From Atribacterota bacterium (GTDB taxonomy: Bacteria; Atribacterota; Phoenicimicrobiia; Phoenicimicrobiales; Phoenicimicrobiaceae): a DNA stretch of 14,086 bases. The position numbers and the translations under genes are program-made. The stretch lies in assembly GCA_030668465.1 (NCBI GenBank), contig DAOUTX010000010.1, positions 1-14,086 on the forward strand, in the 5' to 3' direction. Shown here one piece after another: positions 1 to 7,050 of the stretch. Each line of letters opens with the position of its first letter. Within the stretch, counting starts at the first letter, position 1. The notes beneath the pieces are model-generated. The model had not been told where the DNA came from. It was given only the letters and a program-made list of their open reading frames with translations, and ran no database searches.

Positions 1-161
1 AGCTAACTATTTTAATATCTTAATAACTTTAAAAGTATATAATTTCTTATTGAAAAAAGCAAATTATTTTTTGTAACCACTTATAAAGTCACCGTACAAA
101 TTTTATGTTAAGTTGATAAACAAAAATATTATTAACACTTTCTCTATTTTATTAATTTTTA
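1..161. other. AT-rich sequence downstream of ackA
   Basis: This is non-coding sequence left of the ackA stop codon. I see no convincing intrinsic terminator and no gene. The first 11 bases (containing TAACTATT) look like the tail of another octamer array cut by the window edge, but this is too short to be sure. Confidence 0.4.
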
Positions 162-1502
162 TTAATTGTTTCTATTAGCCTTTATTTTAAATAAGCCAGG
201 CTTTTTTTTGCATTCTTTTACAAAGGCTTCTTCTCTCATTAAATTTTTATAATCTTCTTCCTGGAAAGTATATTTAAAATTAGTATGAATGTCATAAGTG
301 CCTTCCAGCAGGGCTACCACATCTTCCACGAAGACCAATTCTTCGTCAGTGGGAATGATAAATATCTTTACCGGAGAATCATCAGCAGAGATATCGAGTT
401 CTGTATTTCTGGTACGGGCTAATTTATTCTTTTTGGGATCATACTTAATCCCCAATATATTCAATCCTTCTAATATCTTGCCACGAATGATGTCACTAAC
501 CTCCCCTACTCCGGCGGTAAAGACCAGGGCATCTACTCTTCCTAAAGCAGCAGTATAGGCACCAATATATTTCTTCAGTCGGTAGGCTTCCATTTCAATG
601 GCTAATTTAGCTCTTTCATCACCTTTGGAAGCAGTTTCAATTACATCTCTTCTATCTACATACTTTCCGGTTATACCCAATATTCCACTCTTTTGGTTTA
701 AGATAGTATCTATCTCCTGAGGAGAATAACCTTCCTTTTGCATAACATAGAAGTCCAGTGCAGCGTCATGGTCTCCGGCTCTGGTACCCATAATGGCTCC
801 TTCCAAAGGGGTAAATCCCATACTGGTATCATAAGAAAGACCATTTTTCACCGCATTTACGCTTACTCCATTTCCAATATGACAGCTAATCAAGTTACAT
901 TTAAAGGGGTCTTTACCCAGGAGAACAGCTGCTCTTTTAGCCACATATAATAATGAAGTGCCGTGAAAACCGTATTTTCTTATCCCGTATTTTTCATACC
1001 ACTGATAGGGTACAGCATAATTATAGACATAGTCAGGCATAGTCTGATGCCAGGCGGTATCCATAATTGCCATATGGGGAATATCAGGTAATAGTTCCAT
1101 AGCTGCTTCGATACCTGTAATATTAGGGGGATTGTGCAGGGGGGCGAGACTTGCAAGCTTTTTAAATGTTTTTAGGACTTCCTGGTTAATGATAACTGAT
1201 TTGGAAAATTTTTCACCCCCGTGGACTACTCTGTGTCCAATTGCGGCAATATCAAATAAATCTTTTATAGCCCCGTATTCGGAATGGACAAGACAGTCTT
1301 TAATCAACTTTATTGCTTCCTTGTGAGTGGGACAATCACGCTCTATAGTAACTTTTTCTTTGTTGTTTACTTCTTGTACGCAAAAAGAGTTAGCTAAAGT
1401 AACTCTTTCTACTATACCTTTGGCAATTACTTCTTGATTTTCCCAGTTATAAAGTTGATATTTTACAGAGGAACTTCCACAATTTAAAGATAAGATAATC
1501 AC
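162..1502 (-). CDS. ackA: Acetate kinase with C-terminal extension
   Basis: The product is a cytosolic ASKHA-fold kinase that interconverts acetyl phosphate + ADP and acetate + ATP, the ATP-forming last step of acetate fermentation. Family active-site residues are visible at nearly the numbering of the Methanosarcina thermophila enzyme: N7 (NCGSSSVKY), R91 (HRVVHGGE), D148 (MDTA), H180 (GFHG), H208 (CHIGNGVSV), R241 (GTRAGD) and the TDEEL motif at 385-389. The core ends near residue 401, about where ordinary 400-residue acetate kinases stop. A further 45 residues follow, rich in Glu, Lys and aromatic residues, with MREEAFVKEC in the middle; I do not recognise a separate domain. The start is GTG at 1502, preceded by GGGAGA at 1511-1516 with an 8-base spacer. 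It lies 196 bases downstream of pta on the same strand, so the two are probably co-transcribed through the repeat element between them. Confidence 0.97.
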   Translation of the reverse strand: MIILSLNCGSSSVKYQLYNWENQEVIAKGIVERVTLANSFCVQEVNNKEKVTIERDCPTHKEAIKLIKDCLVHSEYGAIKDLFDIAAIGHRVVHGGEKFSKSVIINQEVLKTFKKLASLAPLHNPPNITGIEAAMELLPDIPHMAIMDTAWHQTMPDYVYNYAVPYQWYEKYGIRKYGFHGTSLLYVAKRAAVLLGKDPFKCNLISCHIGNGVSVNAVKNGLSYDTSMGFTPLEGAIMGTRAGDHDAALDFYVMQKEGYSPQEIDTILNQKSGILGITGKYVDRRDVIETASKGDERAKLAIEMEAYRLKKYIGAYTAALGRVDALVFTAGVGEVSDIIRGKILEGLNILGIKYDPKKNKLARTRNTELDISADDSPVKIFIIPTDEELVFVEDVVALLEGTYDIHTNFKYTFQEEDYKNLMREEAFVKECKKKPGLFKIKANRNN

Positions 1503-1559
1503 AATTTTTTTCTCCCAATCTTTTGATTTTATTTAAACTTTTTAATTTATTTATAAAAA

Positions 1560-1690
1560 AATAGTTAATTAATTAGTTAGTTATCTGGTTAAAAAAATGC
1601 AAGAGAGATTAAGGAAGTAGGGTGCACAGCGCTGCCATCTCTTCTTGCACTAACTAGTTAACCAATTAACTAGCTAACTAGATAACTAAT
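1560..1690. repeat. Composite inverted-repeat element between pta and ackA
   Basis: The left arm (1560-1591) is four degenerate 8-bp units ending in GTTA/ATTA. The right arm (1651-1690) is five units of the opposite orientation, TAACTAGT to TAACTAAT. Between the arms is a second, nested inverted repeat: TGCAAGAGAGAT at 1598-1609 against ATCTCTTCTTGCA at 1637-1649. Its loop contains the palindrome CAGCGCTG (1627-1634). The reverse complement of the core, including CCCTACTTC and CTCTCTTGCA, matches the core of the element at 9201-9389. The right arm ends 8 bases from the pta stop codon. Transcribed from pta to ackA, the region could fold into a long hairpin. Confidence 0.85.
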
Positions 1691-1698
1691 TTGTATAC

Positions 1699-2700
1699 TT
1701 ATACTTCTCCTGCTTGTAACACGGTAATTGCTACCACATTAACTATGTCTTCAGCACTACAACCGCGAGAAAGGTCATTAACCGGTTTTCTCATTCCCTG
1801 AGAGATGGGTCCTATGGCCTCAGCCTTAGCCAATCTTTCTATTAATTTATAAGCAATATTTCCCGAATGTAAATCGGGGAATATCAGGACATTAGCTTTT
1901 CCGGCAATTTTACTATCTGGAGCTTTTCGCTCTCCGATTGAGGGAATCAATGCGGCATCGGCTTGAAGTTCTCCATCAATAAGTAACTCCGGCTTCTTTT
2001 CTTTGGCAATTTTAGTAGCCTCGATTATTTTATCAACTAAAGGATGTTTGCCACTCCCCTTGGTGGAAAAAGACAACATTGCCACTTTTGGTTCAAAGCC
2101 AACCAGTGCCTTTCCGGTTGCAGCGCTAGCGATAGCAACATCGGCAAGCTGTTCGGCATTTGGTTCCGGATTTAAAGCACAATCAGCAAAAACCATGATT
2201 CCTTTTTCTCCATAAGGGCAATCAGGTATCACCATAACAAAAGAACTGGAAACAATATTTATACCAGGTGCTGTTTTTATAGTCTGCAGAGCTGGTCTAA
2301 AAACATCTCCTGTTGCATTGATAGAACCGGCAACCAAACCATCTGCATCATCGTGATGGACCATTAATGCACCGAAATAAAGAGAATTTTCCAATAATTG
2401 ATAAGCTTCGTCTGAGTTTACTCCTTTATTTTTACGAAGTTGATAATAAGTTTCAGCATATTCTTTCAGTTTTTCAGAATCTTTGGGGTTTATTATTTGT
2501 ATTTTATTTGATAAATCAACTCCCAATTCCCGGGCTTTAGATTTAATACTTTCTTCTTTTCCTAAAAGTATTAAACTGGCGAACCCCTCCCTAATAATAG
2601 TTTCAGCCGCCTTAATCATACGCGGCTCTTCACCCTCCGGAAGTACAATAATTTTAGGATTTTTTTTAGCTTTCTCTCGAATAAGCTGCGATATTTTCAC
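1699..2700 (-). CDS. pta: Phosphate acetyltransferase
   Basis: The enzyme moves the acetyl group from acetyl-CoA to phosphate, giving acetyl phosphate for AckA. The 333 residues fit the short single-domain class of the PTA/PTB family, without the N-terminal DRTGG and P-loop-like domains of long enterobacterial Pta. Family signatures include the N-terminal VLPEGEEPRM, GSINATGDVFRPALQ, STKGSGKHPLVDKIIEAT, DGELQADAALIPSI, KANVLIFPDLHSGNIAYKL and GPISQGMRKPVNDLSRG. The start is GTG at 2700; an AAGGAG-type site at about 2707-2713 sits 6-7 bases upstream. An overlapping ATG at 2702-2704 is out of frame. The gene begins 308 bases from the divergent tmcAL and precedes ackA. The G+C content of this gene and ackA looks higher than that of the rest of the window, which may reflect strong expression. 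Confidence 0.97.
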   Translation of the reverse strand: MKISQLIREKAKKNPKIIVLPEGEEPRMIKAAETIIREGFASLILLGKEESIKSKARELGVDLSNKIQIINPKDSEKLKEYAETYYQLRKNKGVNSDEAYQLLENSLYFGALMVHHDDADGLVAGSINATGDVFRPALQTIKTAPGINIVSSSFVMVIPDCPYGEKGIMVFADCALNPEPNAEQLADVAIASAATGKALVGFEPKVAMLSFSTKGSGKHPLVDKIIEATKIAKEKKPELLIDGELQADAALIPSIGERKAPDSKIAGKANVLIFPDLHSGNIAYKLIERLAKAEAIGPISQGMRKPVNDLSRGCSAEDIVNVVAITVLQAGEV

Positions 2701-2853
2701 TCATCTTCTCCTTTTAAATTAATATTTATTAATTCAAGCACTAGAATGGTATTTAACGTAAGAAAAGAATAGTTTTAATTATTATTTGTTTTATCTTCTT
2801 TCCCCTGATACCTTTCTTTCTATTTCTTTACACAATACGCGTACGATATATAA

Positions 2854-2925
2854 ATTAGTTAGCTGGTTTCATGCTAATAATTCATTAACCAATTAACCAT
2901 TTAACCAAGTAACTAACTAACGAAC
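2854..2925. repeat. Octamer inverted-repeat element in the pta/tmcAL divergent spacer
   Basis: Two inverted units (ATTAGTTA, GCTGGTTT) at 2854-2869 face five tandem 8-bp units at 2886-2925, running from TAACCAAT to TAACGAAC with strict 8-bp spacing. The rest of the 308-base spacer holds the pta ribosome binding site at its left end and the tmcAL promoter (2968-2973) at its right end. I saw no ORF in it. The element therefore lies between the two outward control regions and touches neither. Confidence 0.8.
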
Positions 2926-2967
2926 CAAGATACGAATATAATACTATCAATTTTATGGCAAATTTTG

Positions 2968-2973
2968 TATAAT
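2968..2973 (+). promoter_or_regulatory. Probable -10 box of the tmcAL promoter
   Basis: A perfect TATAAT lies 35 bases upstream of the tmcAL start codon. The best -35 position at 17-bp spacing (2945-2950, TATCAA) is poor, so the call rests mainly on the -10 match and its location. Transcription would start near 2980. Confidence 0.4.
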
Positions 2974-3008
2974 TATAACATAAAATATTTTTTAAATCGA
3001 GAAATCTT

Positions 3009-4331
3009 ATGAAAATATTAGGAATAATTACTGAATATAATCCTTTTCACAATGGGCATCTTTACCATCTTTTTAAAGCAAAAGAAATAACCGGGGCAGA
3101 TTATGTAGTAGCAGTCATGAGCGGAAATTTTCTGCAGAGAGGAGAACCGGCAATTATAAATAAATGGGCACGAACAAAGATGGCCCTAGATGCTGGTATC
3201 GATCTGATAATTGAGCTCCCTTTTGTTTTTTCTACTCAGGATGCAAACGGTTTTGCCTTCGGAGCAGTTAAATTACTTGATTCGCTTCAGGTTATAGATT
3301 ATCTATGTTTTGGCTGCGAAACTGATAATCTTGATACTCTTTACTCTATAAGCAATTTTTTGCATATTGAACCACAGGAATATAAAGAACTGATAGTATA
3401 TAATTGTAAAAGCGGATACGAATTTCCCAAGGCAAGGAGCCAGACCATATGTGATTATCATAGGATATTCGGAATAGACGGTTTAGAAAAAATATCATCT
3501 TTAGAGTTAAGTAAATTATTAAAATATCCCAATAATATTTTAGCTTTAGAATATATAAAACATCTATTAAATTTAAAGAGCAAAATCAAGCCTGTAGCCA
3601 TAAAAAGAATGGGAGCAAGTTATCATCAAAAAAATATTACAGGTAAAATTTCCAGTGCTACCTCTATTAGAAATGAAATACTAAATAACTTGAGCCCCTC
3701 TAAAACCGATCTTTTTATGCTAAATGATAAAATAAAATTAACCATTCCTCCATCAGGATTTTCTGTATTAGAGAGGGAATTAAGAGAAGGCAGAGGCCCT
3801 ATCACCCTCGACTCTTACCGGCAATATATTCTTGCTACCCTGAGAAGGATGTCATTGGAAGATATTTCTCGTATTCAGGGAGTAATCGAGGGATTGGAAA
3901 ATAGAATAAAGAAGGCATCTTTAAAATCTTATACCGTTGAGCAATTAATTAATTCAATTAAAACCAGGAGATATACCCGTACTAAAATTCAACGTATAAT
4001 CCTGCACCTTATGATGAATCTCTCTAAAAAAGATGTAAAAATATTTAATAGGTGTGGGCCTTTATATGCAAGGATTTTGGGATTCTCCAAAAAAGGTAAA
4101 ACTCTACTAAGAACCATTAAAAAGAATTCTTCTACGTCCTTAATCAGCAAATTATCAAATTATTTAAGACAAACAATTTCTGAGGAAAATAATAATGTTC
4201 GAAATAGATTAATAAAGATGCTTGATTATGACATTCTTGCCACTGATATATATGTTCTTGGTAATAAAAAAGCAGAAGATAGAGTGGCCCGGCTTGATTT
4301 TACTCACAAAATAGTGATAAAAAAAGACTAA
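3009..4331 (+). CDS. tmcAL: tRNA(Met) cytidine acetate ligase
   Basis: This is the TmcAL (formerly YlbM) family. It uses ATP to activate acetate as acetyl-AMP and transfers the acetyl group to the wobble cytidine C34 of elongator tRNA-Met, giving N4-acetylcytidine. The N-terminal nucleotidyltransferase domain is clear: GIITEYNPFHNGH ends in the HxGH-type motif H14-N-G-H17. It is followed by VMSGNFLQRGEPAI (37-50), KWARTKMAL (52-60) and, near 216-222, SATSIRN, the ISSTxIR-like nucleotide-binding motif. The 440-residue length fits the family. The start is ATG at 3009 with only a weak GAGA-type site before it. It is the only plus-strand gene between minus-strand neighbours that are usually on its own strand in related gene orders, and octamer arrays flank it on both sides. 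Confidence 0.95.
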   Translation: MKILGIITEYNPFHNGHLYHLFKAKEITGADYVVAVMSGNFLQRGEPAIINKWARTKMALDAGIDLIIELPFVFSTQDANGFAFGAVKLLDSLQVIDYLCFGCETDNLDTLYSISNFLHIEPQEYKELIVYNCKSGYEFPKARSQTICDYHRIFGIDGLEKISSLELSKLLKYPNNILALEYIKHLLNLKSKIKPVAIKRMGASYHQKNITGKISSATSIRNEILNNLSPSKTDLFMLNDKIKLTIPPSGFSVLERELREGRGPITLDSYRQYILATLRRMSLEDISRIQGVIEGLENRIKKASLKSYTVEQLINSIKTRRYTRTKIQRIILHLMMNLSKKDVKIFNRCGPLYARILGFSKKGKTLLRTIKKNSSTSLISKLSNYLRQTISEENNNVRNRLIKMLDYDILATDIYVLGNKKAEDRVARLDFTHKIVIKKD

Positions 4332-4341
4332 ATTATTAGAA

Positions 4342-4361
4342 GGGCACAATTCATTGTGCCC
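4342..4361. terminator. Perfect hairpin just downstream of tmcAL
   Basis: GGGCACAAT at 4342-4350 pairs with ATTGTGCCC at 4353-4361, giving a 9-bp perfect stem around a 2-base centre, 10 bases after the tmcAL stop codon. It is followed by CTAC and has no U tract, so it may stop transcripts or protect their 3' ends without being a classical intrinsic terminator. The GGGNAC dyad followed by CCCCTAC is shared with the core at 9302-9325, so it is also a member of the spacer repeat family. Confidence 0.5.
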
Positions 4362-4427
4362 CTACAAAAGATACGAATTTATTCTGATTTCTATTTTCTG
4401 GCTTCTATCTTCTATCTTTTATTTTCT

Positions 4428-4467
4428 CAACTAGCTAACTAGGTAACCAGCTAACTAACTAACATAT
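4428..4467. repeat. Five-unit octamer array in the tmcAL/ylbL convergent spacer
   Basis: Five 8-bp units run from CAACTAGC to TAACATAT in strict phase, the same right-arm block seen in the other spacers. No inverted left arm is recognisable here. The 60 bases before it are a pyrimidine-rich degenerate CTTCTAT/CTGGCTT run. Confidence 0.75.
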
Positions 4468-4494
4468 TTTATCATCTATAATAATTTTTCATTT

Positions 4495-5487
4495 TTATAA
4501 TTTTATTAATTTCATTAATATATCATCGAAATCATCAACCGGAATGATTCTAATACCCTGACTAAATTTAAGAGCTTCTGAGTAATTATTTTGAGGCACT
4601 AAAAATATGTCAGCTTTCTTTTTTTTTGCAGATATTATTTTTTGTTTAATTCCATCTACTTTGCTTATTCTCCCATCAATACTTAAATTGCCGGTGCCCG
4701 CGATCAACAAACTTCCGCTCAGATCATTTTCGGTTAACTGATTCAATATTTCCAGGGTAATCATCAGACTAGCAGAGGGTCCCTTTATCTTTTCTAAATT
4801 TATTTCTATTTTTAAAGGGAACTCGCATTGAAGATCTTTAGTATCAGCATAGACACCTATCCCTACCCTTTCTGTTTCATCATCAGCACCAGGAAGTTCG
4901 ATAAGAGGAATTAATATTGAATAAGTACTATTATTTCTTAAAAAAGTAATTCTAACAATTTGATTTGAATTATAACCTCTTACAATTTCTGAAAATTCTT
5001 CCAGAGTATGAATAGGTTGCTCATCTATTTTTACAATCACATCACCCGGTAATAATTTGTCCTTTGCCGGACTTTTATCCAATATTCCGTTAATCAATAT
5101 TCCTCGTCCTGATATTTCCGGCGAATATCCTGCTTTCCTTAGAGCTACAACTTTGGAAATCATTTGGCTTTCCTGCATCAATTTTTCCATTATATTAGTA
5201 TAATCTTTTTGATCCATATTCAAAAATATTTCATCATCCCTATTTCTTAAATCGATATTAGGATCAAAAAAACAATAAACATATAATAATAAATTTGCTT
5301 TTATTATGGCGGTTGAAGTGAGGAGAAATTGACCTTTAGCGTCTTTTTCGCCGTTTTCTACCGTAATATTTTCACTAAGATTAATGGCCTGCCCCGGAAT
5401 TACCAGGAAATAGGGAGTTGGGATTAGATTAAGTAAGATTAGAACTGTGATTATAATAATTATAAAATATCTTTTAAAATAGTACAT
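4495..5487 (-). CDS. PDZ domain Lon-like serine protease, YlbL/SepM type
   Basis: A probable membrane-anchored protease of MEROPS family S16 that would process secreted or envelope proteins outside the membrane. Residues 7-31 form one hydrophobic segment (an uncleaved signal anchor), ending in PTPYFLVIPG, the family's usual lumenal start. A PDZ domain spans about 125-195, with GRGILINGI, the short SPAKDKLLPGDVIVKID and the following Thr-Leu-Glu-Glu motif. The C-terminal Lon proteolytic domain follows: S238 in GPSAS is the predicted nucleophile and K281 in KVDGIKQKI the dyad lysine. The length, 330 residues, is normal for the family. The start is ATG at 5487 with a weak AAAGAGA site. It follows coaD by 121 bases and faces tmcAL tail to tail. 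Its natural substrate cannot be read from sequence. Confidence 0.9.
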   Translation of the reverse strand: MYYFKRYFIIIIITVLILLNLIPTPYFLVIPGQAINLSENITVENGEKDAKGQFLLTSTAIIKANLLLYVYCFFDPNIDLRNRDDEIFLNMDQKDYTNIMEKLMQESQMISKVVALRKAGYSPEISGRGILINGILDKSPAKDKLLPGDVIVKIDEQPIHTLEEFSEIVRGYNSNQIVRITFLRNNSTYSILIPLIELPGADDETERVGIGVYADTKDLQCEFPLKIEINLEKIKGPSASLMITLEILNQLTENDLSGSLLIAGTGNLSIDGRISKVDGIKQKIISAKKKKADIFLVPQNNYSEALKFSQGIRIIPVDDFDDILMKLIKL

Positions 5488-5547
5488 TGTTTCTCTTTAT
5501 TGTACAGGTAGATTTTTTACTCCAATTTAACAATAAATGTTTCCATT

Positions 5548-5601
5548 AAAAAATACGGTTAAACCCCGTTATTAGGTGCGGGTTTACTTAGCAGTGTAAA
5601 C
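5548..5601 (-). terminator. Two overlapping hairpins after coaD
   Basis: Read on the minus strand after the coaD stop, GTTTAC (5601-5596) can pair with GTAAAC (5587-5582). The next segment, AAACCC (5585-5580), can pair with GGGTTT (5566-5561), followed 7 bases later by a run of six T (5553-5548). The two stems share bases 5582-5585, so only one can form at a time. The second looks like a weak terminator between coaD and the protease gene. Stems are only 6 bp, so the call is tentative. Confidence 0.35.
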
Positions 5602-5608
5602 GGACTTG

Positions 5609-6097
5609 TTAAGTTTTTTTATTTAAAAATAATGTATTTAACTTTTTCTCTACAATTTTCGGGACCCACTGTGATATGTTACCATTTAAATTCGCTATTT
5701 CTTTAACTATGCTGGAATTTAAGTAAGAATACTTAGAGCAAGTAACCAAAAAAATTGTTTCAATTTCCGGAGCAAGTCTTTTATTCATTAAAGCCAATTG
5801 TGATTCATATTCAAAATCAGAGATGGCTCTCATCCCTCTTATTATAATATTTGCTTTATTTTTTCTCACAAAATCAGTTAATAAACCGGAAAACGATTTT
5901 ACTTCTACCTTTTCTATATTTTTAGTGGCTTCTTTTATCATCTCTGTTCTTTCTTGAGCCGAAAACAAAGTCGATTTTTTAGCATCAACTACTACTGCTA
6001 CTATTAATTTATCAACAATCTTTGTGGTTCTTTCAATTATATTTAGATGGCCATTAGTTACCGGATCAAAACTACCTGGATAAACAGCTATTTTCAT
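5609..6097 (-). CDS. coaD: Phosphopantetheine adenylyltransferase
   Basis: CoaD joins ATP and 4'-phosphopantetheine to give dephospho-CoA, the fourth step of CoA synthesis from pantothenate, in the cytosol. The 162-residue length is typical. MKIAVYPGSFDPVTNGH carries the T/HxGH nucleotidyltransferase motif at T14-N-G-H17. The loop RGMRAISDFEYE (88-98 region) and the ATP-binding SSIVKEIA motif (128-135) are conserved. The start is ATG at 6097, with AAGGAG about 5 bases upstream (6103-6109), immediately after which the octamer arm begins. It is preceded by rsmD on the same strand, the usual order rsmD-coaD in Firmicutes and many other bacteria. Confidence 0.97.
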   Translation of the reverse strand: MKIAVYPGSFDPVTNGHLNIIERTTKIVDKLIVAVVVDAKKSTLFSAQERTEMIKEATKNIEKVEVKSFSGLLTDFVRKNKANIIIRGMRAISDFEYESQLALMNKRLAPEIETIFLVTCSKYSYLNSSIVKEIANLNGNISQWVPKIVEKKLNTLFLNKKT

Positions 6098-6113
6098 TTT
6101 TTTCTCCTTAAAA

Positions 6114-6479
6114 TTTGGTTAGTTAGTTAACTGGTTTGTTGGTTAATTGGTTAAAGGTTAATTCTTCAATGTACTAATTCCACAACCAACTACCCAGGTA
6201 ACCAACAAGCGATGTAACATGCAACCTGCGATAAATAACTTGTGGTAAATACCTGTTTCTATAATTTAGGAATTTTATCCTATTACTCATTAGATACTAC
6301 TTGTTACTGTATTTTGCACGAGTTACGTATTTGGTTCCTGTATTCTTAGCTCTAGTTCTCTCTCTTATTTTCTTTACTCTATACTAAATACCATATACTT
6401 GATACTATATTAACTTATGACTCCTGTCTTCCGTTTTCTTAACCAATTAACCAGGTAACCAACTAACTAGATAACTAAT
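6114..6479. repeat. 366-bp composite repeat element filling the rsmD-coaD spacer
   Basis: The element occupies the 381-base spacer almost end to end. Terminal arms are five inverted octamers at 6114-6153 (TTTGGTTA to ATTGGTTA) and five forward octamers at 6440-6479 (TAACCAAT to TAACTAAT). The last base of the right arm is the first plus-strand base of the rsmD stop triplet. A degenerate forward block at 6183-6222 suggests one element nested in or joined to another. Between them lie heptamer runs at 6282-6330 (ATTACTC type) and 6376-6438 (ACTNNAT type, passing into TGACTCC-like units). There is no ORF of note and no transposase. The coaD ribosome binding site lies just outside the left end. 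Confidence 0.85.
6247..6322. repeat. Dispersed repeat block, copy 1
   Basis: This 76-base block aligns by eye with 12619-12695 at about 80% identity with one 1-base gap. It starts TACCTGTTT and passes into in-phase heptamers beginning ATTACTC. Both copies lie in the same orientation relative to the flanking minus-strand genes. Confidence 0.8.
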
Positions 6480-7036
6480 TAAATATTAACATATTCATAA
6501 AAAGATAGATAGCATTCTCCGTATCTTCTTTGATTGAACAATTTCAAATTATTTAAATTTTCCATAGCTTTTTCTTTTTTGTAGTGTTGCGCAATCAATA
6601 AACCATTCTTTCTCAATATAGATAATTTTGATATTTCTAATAAAGATATGTTTACCAATCCCTTGTTGTATGGGGGATCAAGAAAGATATAATCCAATAG
6701 ATAATTTTTTTTGGCTAATAATTTTAAACCGGATAAAGAATCTATTTTGTAAACAATAGCATTTTGGCTGTTTCCTGTTTTTTCTAAATTTTCTTTTATG
6801 ATTTTTATGCATTTTGGCTCTTTTTCGATAAATATTACATTTTTTGCCCCCCTGCTTAAGGCTTCAATTCCCGCTGCACCGGTACCTGCAAATAGATCTA
6901 AAAAACAGGTTTCCTTGACAGATGTCCCCAAAATATCAAATAACGCTTCCCTCACCTTTTCAGAAGTAGGGCGAACAGATAAACCCTTGGGCGATTTTAA
7001 TATATTACCTTTGTTTTTCCCAGCAACAATTCTCAT
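6479..7036 (-). CDS. rsmD: 16S rRNA (guanine(966)-N2)-methyltransferase
   Basis: RsmD uses S-adenosylmethionine to methylate N2 of G966 in 16S rRNA of the assembled 30S subunit. At 185 residues the length is normal. Signatures are MRIVAGKNKG at the N-terminus, RPTSEKVREALFDIL (22-36), the SAM-binding loop DLFAGTGAAGIEA (47-59), the acidic strand end FIEKE (69-73) and the catalytic DPPY (120-123). The start is ATG at 7036, with an AGAGGG site 8-9 bases upstream. The gene starts 14 bases from the left boundary (7051) of one composite repeat and ends directly against another, so its regulation must act through or within repeat sequence. It precedes coaD on the same strand. Confidence 0.96.
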   Translation of the reverse strand: MRIVAGKNKGNILKSPKGLSVRPTSEKVREALFDILGTSVKETCFLDLFAGTGAAGIEALSRGAKNVIFIEKEPKCIKIIKENLEKTGNSQNAIVYKIDSLSGLKLLAKKNYLLDYIFLDPPYNKGLVNISLLEISKLSILRKNGLLIAQHYKKEKAMENLNNLKLFNQRRYGECYLSFYEYVNI

Positions 7037-7050
7037 AAATTTAACCCTCT

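Noticed and set aside
298..558. Plus-strand ORF of 86 codons inside ackA
   Set aside because: It is an antisense shadow of the ackA frame, with low-complexity Ser/Thr-rich translation and no ribosome binding site.
6098..6478. tRNA or small structured RNA gene in the long spacers
   Set aside because: No cloverleaf, T-loop GTTC or CCA-type pattern was found by eye; the pairing is explained by the repeat arms.
6440..6479. CRISPR array
   Set aside because: The units are only 8 bp, degenerate and directly adjacent with no spacers, and no cas genes are present.
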